Shown here: one piece after another, positions 8,214-13,782 of the stretch
Position numbering within the stretch: the first letter of the stretch is position 1
Layout of the letters: each line of letters opens with the position of its first letter
NCBI GenBank assembly: GCA_934467435.1
Contig: CAKSLR010000028.1
Location: 1-15,252 of the forward strand
DNA from: an uncultured Eubacteriales bacterium
GTDB lineage: Bacteria > Bacillota > Clostridia > Oscillospirales > CAG-272
DNA: 15,252 nucleotides
Reading direction: 5' to 3'
The notes under the pieces: model-generated
Database searches by the model: none
What the model saw: the letters and a program-made list of their open reading frames with translations, nothing else
Told to the model about the DNA's origin: nothing
Made by a program: the position numbers and the translations under genes

Positions 8214-8242
8214 CGCGGGTACCGAACGACCTGCTGCCCGCG
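8214..8242 (-). other. Hairpin in the argS leader
   Basis: On the minus strand CGCGGG (8242-8237) can pair with CCCGCG (8219-8214) across a 17-base loop, inside the short argS leader. The leader, about 63 bases, is too short for a T-box. There is no T-tract right after the stem, so it is not an obvious terminator. A role is uncertain. Confidence 0.4.
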
Positions 8243-8259
8243 TATAATTCAACTATTAT

Positions 8260-8288
8260 ATTATATACGACAGCACTCGGTTTTGCAA
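8260..8288 (-). promoter_or_regulatory. Promoter for argS-yebC
   Basis: On the minus strand TTGCAA (8288-8283) and a perfect TATAAT (8265-8260) are 17 bases apart, with transcription expected to start near 8253. The A/T-rich gap between this promoter and the terminator of the SEL1 gene (8289-8362) shows nothing else. Confidence 0.75.
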
Positions 8289-8362
8289 GCCCTACTTGCC
8301 GGCCTTTCGTAATTTTTTCGCTTTTATATAAAAAAACACGGGCATCGACGTCCGGTTTTGTC

Positions 8363-8396
8363 AAAAAAGCCCGCCGGTGTTTCCATATCGGCGGGC
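8363..8396 (-). terminator. Rho-independent terminator of the SEL1-repeat gene
   Basis: On the minus strand GCCCGCCG (8396-8389) pairs with CGGCGGGC (8376-8369) across a 12-base loop. Six T follow at 8368-8363. It begins a few bases after the TGA at 8404-8402. Confidence 0.9.
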
Positions 8397-8401
8397 GGTA
8401 T

Positions 8402-10222
8402 TCAGATTTCTTCTTCCTCTTTTTTCCGGAAACCGGAAGGGCGGCGCATCTGTTTGAGCAGTGCGCTCTTCATCTTGCTTTCATGCCGGAACCCGGCGTC
8501 CGCTGCGCGGCGGAACCATTGCTCCGCCAGTTTGTCGTCCTGCGTTACCCCGAAACCGAAAGCGTAGTGGCAGCCGACCGCGCCCATGGCGCGGGCGTTG
8601 CCCAGTTCCGCGGCAATCAGGCGCAACTTCAGCGCCCCGTCCACATCCCCGCGATGGAGGCAGGCGGCAGAAGAGGCATACACCCGCCGCGCGAGTTTTT
8701 TCTTGCGCTTTTCGTTATTTTCGTCCAGCAGTTCTTTTGCCTGCTCCACCCCGTGCTTTTGCGCCCGGCGCAGGTATTCATCGGCAAGCCGGTAACTGTA
8801 GGGCAGACCGCCCGTCCCGTGCAGGTAGCAAAGGGCAAGGTTAAGTTCGGCTACGCCGCTGTCCTGTTCCGCCGCCATGCGGTAGTAGCGGACGGCGGTG
8901 CGCACATCCGCCTCACACCCCAGCCCGTTCTGGTAACAGAAGCCCAGGTTGCACTGTGCGCCGCGATGCCCGCAGGCTGCCGCAATACTGTAGTATTCCA
9001 CGGCTTTTTCATAGTCGCCCGCCTCGTAGGCGGCAACGCCGTTGTTATAGACCTCGGTGCGCCCCGCGCGGATGGTGTTGATGCGTTCCACGGCTTCGCC
9101 ATATCCCTGCAGCGCTGCTTTCTCGTACCATTTCATCGCTTCGGTGATGTCCCGTTCGGTCATCTTGCCTTCAAAATAACAGTTTGCCACCTGACACTGG
9201 GCGCGGGCAAGCCCGCCTTCGGCAGCACGGAGGTAGCAGGCAAACGCCTGTTTCTCATCCGGCTCGGTGCCGCGACCGTAGCGGTAGCAGTCGCCAAGGT
9301 TCACCCACGCCATGGGGTAGCCGCCCTCTGCCGCATACCGGTACCACAAAAGCGCCGCATGCTCGTCCTGCTGCACGCCCTGCCCCTTTTCAAAGCAGAC
9401 GCCGAGGTTGTTTTGCGCGTGGGCGTATCCGTCCCGCGCCGCCAGACTGTACATCAGCGCGGCAACGTCATATTTGCCCTCGCCGAAGGCGCGGTAACCG
9501 AGTTCAAACCGATCCTCGTTCCGGCTCTTGATCTCAATGCGCGCCGGCACTTCGGAGAATACGTGACCGCCGAGACGTTCAATCATTTTATCCGCCGCGC
9601 GGATGCCGCCGTTATAGGCAATTTCGGCATAGTATTTTTCATAGGCGCTGTTCTGCCGCACGCCGGTGCCGTTATGATACATCTCGGCAAGCTGGTAGGC
9701 GGCAAGAAAATCCCCGCCGTCACATGCCTGGGTGTACCAGTAAGCGGCGCGCAGGGGGTTGGCGGGAATCCCTTCCCCCGTGGCGTAGCAGTCACCCAGC
9801 ACCCGCCGCGCCGCGGCGACCCCGAGTTCCGCCGCCACCCGCAGCCAGAAATAGGCGCGATCCACCTCCGGTGTGCCCATATATTTTTTGCGCAGCAGCA
9901 TGGCAAGGCGGTACGCCGCCTCCGCATTCCCCTGCTCGGCGGAATAACGGTAATACGCCACTGCATAAGAGGGGCTGCGCGGCACGCCCGTGCCGTCCTC
10001 ATAGCACATTCCGAGAGCAAACTGCGCCGGGGCATACCCGTATTCCGCCGCGCGGCGGTACGCCTCTGTCTTTTCTTTCACCGAGGCGGCGGGAATGGCT
10101 TCCGCCTCGCTCCACAGTGCTTCGATCTCGGCAAACGGCAGCGTACAATCCTGCGCGCAGAACGGACATTTTACCACATTTCCCGCGCACTGCCACTCAC
10201 TGCCGCAATTTTTGCATTTCAT
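8402..10222 (-). CDS. Zinc-ribbon and SEL1-repeat protein
   Basis: This 606-residue protein has no signal peptide or membrane segment, so it is probably cytoplasmic. The N-terminus holds a zinc ribbon: Cys3-x2-Cys6 and Cys19-x2-Cys22, with two further Cys at 12 and 26. The rest is a long array of SEL1-like (TPR-related) repeats, for example AQFALGMCYEDGTGV (66-80), AQNNLGVCFEKGQGV (269-283) and AQCNLGFCYQNGLG (422-435). The array falls into four blocks, each opened by a repeat lacking the usual glycine turn (about 45-66, 238-266, 390-419, 511-542). A Lys-rich stretch at 505-512 and a Lys/Glu tail end the protein. SEL1 repeats are protein-binding scaffolds; the partner here is unknown. The ATG at 10222 has GGAGGG six bases upstream. 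The gene has its own promoter and terminator, so operon context gives no clue to function. Confidence 0.9.
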   Translation of the reverse strand: MKCKNCGSEWQCAGNVVKCPFCAQDCTLPFAEIEALWSEAEAIPAASVKEKTEAYRRAAEYGYAPAQFALGMCYEDGTGVPRSPSYAVAYYRYSAEQGNAEAAYRLAMLLRKKYMGTPEVDRAYFWLRVAAELGVAAARRVLGDCYATGEGIPANPLRAAYWYTQACDGGDFLAAYQLAEMYHNGTGVRQNSAYEKYYAEIAYNGGIRAADKMIERLGGHVFSEVPARIEIKSRNEDRFELGYRAFGEGKYDVAALMYSLAARDGYAHAQNNLGVCFEKGQGVQQDEHAALLWYRYAAEGGYPMAWVNLGDCYRYGRGTEPDEKQAFACYLRAAEGGLARAQCQVANCYFEGKMTERDITEAMKWYEKAALQGYGEAVERINTIRAGRTEVYNNGVAAYEAGDYEKAVEYYSIAAACGHRGAQCNLGFCYQNGLGCEADVRTAVRYYRMAAEQDSGVAELNLALCYLHGTGGLPYSYRLADEYLRRAQKHGVEQAKELLDENNEKRKKKLARRVYASSAACLHRGDVDGALKLRLIAAELGNARAMGAVGCHYAFGFGVTQDDKLAEQWFRRAADAGFRHESKMKSALLKQMRRPSGFRKKEEEEI

Positions 10223-10266
10223 GAAGTTCCCTCCGCATCTAAGACAAGGTATCCTATATTATATTT

Positions 10267-10294
10267 ATTGTACCATGAATTCCCGTTTTGTCAA
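10267..10294 (-). promoter_or_regulatory. Promoter for the SEL1-repeat gene
   Basis: On the minus strand TTGACA (10294-10289) and TACAAT (10272-10267) are 16 bases apart. TGG at 10275-10273 immediately precedes the -10, making an extended -10. The ten bases ATGGTACAAT are identical to those at the leftward exporter promoter. Confidence 0.8.
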
Positions 10295-10406
10295 GCGCCT
10301 TGCGGGAAAAAAACTGTGTTTTCCCCATTTTTCAGAAACGCGGCGAAAAATGCGGAGGGCGGACGGAAAAAGGGGGACGGGCGCGCATTTTCTTCGGAAA
10401 GAACTC

Positions 10407-10435
10407 TTGCATTTTTTTGCAAAACGTGGTACACT
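10407..10435 (+). promoter_or_regulatory. Promoter for the acetyltransferase-queT-pepD unit
   Basis: TTGCAT (10407-10412) and TACACT (10430-10435) are 17 bases apart, with TGG at 10427-10429 directly before the -10. The start would fall near 10442, giving a leader of about 27 bases. It is divergent from the SEL1-gene promoter; the 110 bases between the two show no clear operator. Confidence 0.7.
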
Positions 10436-10468
10436 AAGAGGAGAATCAGGATCACGGAGGAATCCCGC

Positions 10469-11611
10469 ATGGAGATTCGACGGTTGCACGCGGAACATTA
10501 CGGGGAGTTGCTGACCTTGCTGAATTCCGTCTTTGCACGGGAAAATCATTGCCCCGGTACCGATTTCGAAAAAGATCTGCCCAAAATGTGGGGGCACAGT
10601 GAAGAAAAAATGGGGCGCCACTTCGCCGCGTTTGACGGCGGACGTATGGTGGCGGCGCTCGGGGTTTATCCCATTCCCGTCCGGGTGGGGGAGCGTTCGC
10701 TGCTCTTTGCCACGGTCGGCAATGTTGCCACACACTGGGATTACGAAGGACGCGGGTGCATGACAGCGCTGATGACGCGCGCCATGGAAGAGCTATGTGA
10801 GATCGGTGCCGATGTCTCCCGCCTTGGGGGGCTTCGCTCTCGCTACGGGCGCTTTGGGTATGAAGGGTGCGGTACCAACGCGGTATATCGCCTAACGGCA
10901 CGGAACCTGGCGGAGCAGGAGACGGGCGCCCCGCTTACCCTGCACAAGGTCGGGCAGAACGATGGGGAACTGCTTGCGTTCATCTCGGCGCACTGCCGTG
11001 CGTTTTCCATGTATGCCGAACGCCCCGATGCGGATCTTTACGCCATTCTGACCGCCTGGCGCCATGTGCCCTATGTGGCAATGGAGGGCGGGCGCCCGGT
11101 GGGGTACCTTGTCCTCTCCCGGAACGGAAAGGAAATTCCCGAGTTCGGCGCAACGGAAGAAAAGGATCTGCTCCGGGTCCTTGCCGCAGGCGTGGCGCTT
11201 GCCGGCGGGGAAGCGGAGTTTTCGGTGGGGGTTGCGCAGCGCTCCCGCGTGCGGCTGCTGGACGCCATAGCGGAGAGTTACTGCCTGGTCTGCCCCTCCC
11301 GCTTCAAAATTCTGCACTTTGCGAAGGTGGCGGACGCATTTCTTGCCCTGAAGGCAAAGGATGCCGATTTTCTGCCCGGGGCTGCCACGCTCGGCATCAC
11401 GGGGGAGCCGACCATTCGTTTGTATTGTGAAGGTGGCAGGGTCGGTTGTGAGGAAACCGATGCCGCGCCGGATCTGACCCTTTCTCCGCTCATGGCAACG
11501 CGGCTGCTGTTCGGCCCGCTGCCGCCCGATGCCGTGGCGGATGCCATTCCCGCCGCGCTGCGGCAGTTCTGCCCCCTGCCCCTTTGCTGGAATACGCTGG
11601 ACCGCGTCTGA
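10469..11611 (+). CDS. Eis-like GNAT N-acetyltransferase
   Basis: This is a 380-residue acetyl-CoA-dependent N-acetyltransferase, the size of the Eis family. The N-terminal GNAT domain includes ATVGNVATHWDYEGRGCMTA (81-100), the acetyl-CoA binding stretch in its Eis form, where the second Gly of the classic RxxGxG motif is absent. LRSRYGRFGYEGCG (122-135) is the typical end of that domain. A second GNAT-like domain follows (about 155-285, with YVAMEGGRPVGYLVLSRNG at 202-220), then an SCP2-like C-terminal domain (about 305-370). Relatives acetylate aminoglycosides, polyamines or lysine side chains; the acceptor here cannot be predicted. The ATG at 10469 has GGAGG nine bases upstream and follows a promoter, whereas the frame stays open leftward to 8483 only because it mirrors the SEL1 gene. 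queT follows 47 bases downstream. Confidence 0.85.
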   Translation: MEIRRLHAEHYGELLTLLNSVFARENHCPGTDFEKDLPKMWGHSEEKMGRHFAAFDGGRMVAALGVYPIPVRVGERSLLFATVGNVATHWDYEGRGCMTALMTRAMEELCEIGADVSRLGGLRSRYGRFGYEGCGTNAVYRLTARNLAEQETGAPLTLHKVGQNDGELLAFISAHCRAFSMYAERPDADLYAILTAWRHVPYVAMEGGRPVGYLVLSRNGKEIPEFGATEEKDLLRVLAAGVALAGGEAEFSVGVAQRSRVRLLDAIAESYCLVCPSRFKILHFAKVADAFLALKAKDADFLPGAATLGITGEPTIRLYCEGGRVGCEETDAAPDLTLSPLMATRLLFGPLPPDAVADAIPAALRQFCPLPLCWNTLDRV

Positions 11612-11644
11612 CGCGCGGGGCTGTCATAAATAAACCAAACCCGA

Positions 11645-11651
11645 AAGGAGG
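11645..11651 (+). promoter_or_regulatory. Ribosome binding site that fixes a TTG start for queT
   Basis: AAGGAGG at 11645-11651 is a near-perfect anti-16S match placed 7 bases before the TTG at 11659. No in-frame ATG or GTG lies between it and the first membrane helix that has comparable support. Confidence 0.75.
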
Positions 11652-11658
11652 AATCGTT

Positions 11659-12162
11659 TTGCCGCGTGCCGGAAAAAAGACCACGTTTATCACCCAGGCG
11701 GCGATGATTGCCGCCATTTACGCGATGCTGACGTATGCCTGCGCGCTGTTCTCGCAGGGGATGTTTCAGTTCCGCATCGGCGAGGCGATGATGATTCTGC
11801 CTTTCTTCACCCCCGCTGCCATCCCCGGGCTGGTCATCGGGTATATGATCGGATATTTTCTGCTCGGCAGCCTGTGGGATGCGATTTTCGGTGCGCTTGC
11901 CGCCGGGGTCGCCGCCACGCTGACCTGGCTGATCGGCAGGTACTGGGGCAAATACCGGTTTGCCCGCTTTCTTGCATCCGTACCGCCCATTCTTACGACC
12001 GCCATGGTCATGCCGCTGATTCTGATGTATGTTTATGGGAGTACGGAGGTTTATTGGCTTATCCTTCTCATGGTCGTCGGGGGGGAGAGCCTGACCTGTT
12101 TCGGGCTCGGGCAACTCTTTTTTCAGTTGGTATTGCGCTACCGTAAATATCTGCATCTTTGA
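11659..12162 (+). CDS. queT: QueT-family queuosine-precursor transporter (ECF S component)
   Basis: This 167-residue membrane protein matches the QueT family. FQFRIGEAMMILPFFTPAAI (36-55) is the family signature, followed by GLVIGYMIGYFLLGSLWDAIF (57-77) and a C-terminal ESLTCFGLG (143-151). Five to six hydrophobic segments span residues 10-33, 45-70, 75-93, 108-126 and 131-158. QueT proteins are substrate-binding S components of energy-coupling-factor transporters and take up queuosine precursors such as preQ1 or queuine for tRNA modification. The shared ECF ATPases and T component, and all queuosine enzymes, are absent from this window and would be encoded elsewhere. The start is a TTG with a strong ribosome binding site; an ATG-initiated extension to 11584 would overlap the previous gene. 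I found no preQ1 riboswitch in the 47-base gap upstream. Confidence 0.88.
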   Translation: MPRAGKKTTFITQAAMIAAIYAMLTYACALFSQGMFQFRIGEAMMILPFFTPAAIPGLVIGYMIGYFLLGSLWDAIFGALAAGVAATLTWLIGRYWGKYRFARFLASVPPILTTAMVMPLILMYVYGSTEVYWLILLMVVGGESLTCFGLGQLFFQLVLRYRKYLHL

Positions 12163-12167
12163 ACTTG

Positions 12168-12180
12168 GCGGGCTGCCCGC
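12168..12180 (+). other. Small hairpin between queT and pepD
   Basis: GCGGG (12168-12172) pairs with CCCGC (12176-12180) across a CTG loop shortly after the queT stop. No T-tract follows, so it should not terminate transcription; it could protect a 3' end or simply be chance. The 61-base gap shows no promoter, which supports read-through into pepD. Confidence 0.4.
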
Positions 12181-12223
12181 GCGGCTCTTGTCGCCCGCTA
12201 TGGCAAAAAAGGAGAAATCTGAT

Positions 12224-13645
12224 ATGAATGAATCGAAACTCGATCGGGTTCTGCACCATTTTCTTGCACTTTGCGCTCTGCCGCACCCCTCGCACCATAC
12301 CGCGGCGGCGGCGGCTTACTGTTGCCGCTTTGCCGGGGAACACGGGCTGTTTTCGACAATGGATGCCGCAGGGAATGTGCTGATCCGCAAAGCGGCATCG
12401 GCGGGGATGGAGGATCGCCCCGGCGTGATTTTACAGGGGCACCTGGACATGGTGGCGGAAAAAGACCCCGGCGTAACGATAGATTTTGAAAAGGACGGGC
12501 TGGATGTGTTCCGTGAGGGCGATCTGCTCGGCGCACGCGGCACCACGCTCGGTGGGGACGACGGCATTGCCGTTGCCATGATTCTTGCCGTGCTGGAGGA
12601 CGAGAGCCTGCCGCATCCTGCCATCGAAGCGGTATTTACCACCGATGAAGAGGTGGGGATGCTCGGCGCGGACGCGATGGATCTGTCGGTGCTCCGCGGG
12701 CGGCGCCTGCTCAACCTGGATTCGGAGGACGAAGGCATTCTCACCGTTTCCTGCGCGGGCGGCGCGCGGGTGGATCTTTCGACTCCCGGCACCCGCACCC
12801 GCACGGCAGGACCGCTTTACACCGTTTCGGTCAGCGGTCTGCTCGGCGGTCATTCGGGTACCGAGATTGATAAAGGGCGTGCGAATGCCAACCGCCTGCT
12901 TGCCGAACTGCTGCACGGGCTTTGCGGGAAATACCCGGTTTCCCTTGTCACCTTTGCGGGCGGCAGTAAGGATAACGCCATTCCGAACACTGCGGAATGC
13001 AGTTTTTATGCCCCGGCGGAGGCAGCCTCGGATGTGGAGCGCTTTGCCGCCGCACAGAAAAAGGCGTACCGGGATGCCGACCCTGCACTGTCGCTGACCT
13101 ATACCGTTGCCAAAACCAGCACCGTGGCGTGGGATGCCGAAAGCACCCGCCGCATGGTCACGCTGCTTTTCGATATTCCCTGCGGGGTGGTTGCCATGAG
13201 CGCGGATATGCCGGGGCTTGTGGAAACCTCCCTGAACCTCGGAATCGTCAGAACCGAAAAGGGCGGGCTTGCCGCTACGTATTCGGTGCGCAGTTCGCGC
13301 GCGGCAGCGAAAGAAGCGCTGCTTTCGGAGATCCGCACTGCCGCTGCGGCGGCGGGTGCCGATGTGACCGTGCGGGGGGATTACCCCGCCTGGGAATATC
13401 AGAAAGAATCGCCCCTGCGCGATACCGTATGCCGCGTGTACCGGGAACTTTACGGGAAAGAGATGCAGGTCGTTGCCATTCATGCGGGGTTGGAATGCGG
13501 CATTTTCAGCAGCCGCCTGCCCGGGGTGGAGTGCGTTTCCTTCGGCCCGGATATGCAGAATATCCACACTACGCGGGAGCGGCTTTCGGTTTCTTCCACC
13601 GCGCGGACGTATGAATTGCTGACGCGGGTGCTTGCCGCCCTTTGA
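12224..13645 (+). CDS. pepD: Aminoacyl-histidine (Xaa-His) dipeptidase, M20 family
   Basis: This is a 473-residue cytosolic metallopeptidase of the PepD type (M20C), which splits dipeptides such as carnosine-like Xaa-His, and is normal in length. Metal and catalytic residues can be placed: His73 and Asp75 in QGHLDMV, bridging Asp112 in LGGDDG, Glu142-Glu143 in TTDEEVGMLG, Asp166 in LLNLDSEDEG and His448 in QNIHTTRE near the C-terminus. GLLGGHSGTEIDKGRANANR (204-223, His210) starts the lid domain, and IHAGLECG (419-426) is a PepD signature. The ATG at 12224 has AAAAAGGAG nine bases upstream; ATG at 12200 is in frame but has no such site. It is the last gene of the acetyltransferase-queT-pepD unit and ends at a strong terminator. 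It probably serves general peptide salvage. Confidence 0.93.
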   Translation: MNESKLDRVLHHFLALCALPHPSHHTAAAAAYCCRFAGEHGLFSTMDAAGNVLIRKAASAGMEDRPGVILQGHLDMVAEKDPGVTIDFEKDGLDVFREGDLLGARGTTLGGDDGIAVAMILAVLEDESLPHPAIEAVFTTDEEVGMLGADAMDLSVLRGRRLLNLDSEDEGILTVSCAGGARVDLSTPGTRTRTAGPLYTVSVSGLLGGHSGTEIDKGRANANRLLAELLHGLCGKYPVSLVTFAGGSKDNAIPNTAECSFYAPAEAASDVERFAAAQKKAYRDADPALSLTYTVAKTSTVAWDAESTRRMVTLLFDIPCGVVAMSADMPGLVETSLNLGIVRTEKGGLAATYSVRSSRAAAKEALLSEIRTAAAAAGADVTVRGDYPAWEYQKESPLRDTVCRVYRELYGKEMQVVAIHAGLECGIFSSRLPGVECVSFGPDMQNIHTTRERLSVSSTARTYELLTRVLAAL

Positions 13646-13649
13646 CGAG

Positions 13650-13673
13650 AAAACGCCCTTCGGGGCGTTTTTT
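13650..13673 (+). terminator. Rho-independent terminator with UUCG loop after pepD
   Basis: AAAACGCCC (13650-13658) pairs with GGGCGTTTT (13663-13671), closed by the very stable C(TTCG)G tetraloop. A run of six T ends the structure at 13673. It begins four bases after the pepD stop. Confidence 0.94.
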
Positions 13674-13690
13674 GGTGGGTTGAAAAGTCC

Positions 13691-13709
13691 ATATTTTGTG
13701 CCGAAATAT
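13691..13709. promoter_or_regulatory. Inverted repeat upstream of the fucI promoter
   Basis: ATATTT (13691-13696) and AAATAT (13704-13709) form an inverted repeat with a 7-base centre, just upstream of where the -35 should be. It could be a binding site for a regulator. A/T-rich repeats of this size also arise by chance, so the call is tentative. Confidence 0.35.
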
Positions 13710-13732
13710 CCATTTTATCCTGCCGCGCTTTA

Positions 13733-13741
13733 TGGTATGAT
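13733..13741 (+). promoter_or_regulatory. Extended -10 promoter for fucI
   Basis: TATGAT at 13736-13741 is directly preceded by TGG (13733-13735). The -35 position with a 17-base spacer (13713-13718, TTTTAT) is poor, as expected of an extended -10 or activator-dependent promoter. The start would be near 13748. Confidence 0.6.
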
Positions 13742-13752
13742 AAATCTCGGCG

Positions 13753-13767
13753 TGCGGAATTACCGCA
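13753..13767. promoter_or_regulatory. Candidate operator or leader hairpin before fucI
   Basis: TGCGG (13753-13757) and CCGCA (13763-13767) are separated by AATTA, giving a near-palindrome of 15 bases. It lies just after the expected transcription start and just before the GGGGAGGA ribosome binding site. That is the usual place for a repressor site, or for a small hairpin affecting translation. Confidence 0.4.
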
Positions 13768-13782
13768 ACGGGGAGGATTTTT

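Noticed and set aside
8191..8260. Possible T-box before argS.
   Set aside because: The leader is only about 63 bases, with neither specifier loop nor antiterminator, and no terminator.
8483..10468. A 662-residue N-terminal extension of the acetyltransferase frame.
   Set aside because: It lies antisense to the SEL1-repeat gene, and the real start at 10469 has its own promoter and GGAGG site.
11612..11658. Possible preQ1 riboswitch before queT.
   Set aside because: The 47-base gap has no class I core (stem, 9-base loop, A-rich tail in the right spacing), no class II hairpin before the ribosome binding site, and is too short for class III.
12431..13567. Minus-strand open frame of 378 residues opposite pepD.
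   Set aside because: Antisense shadow; every catalytic residue of PepD is accounted for on the plus strand.
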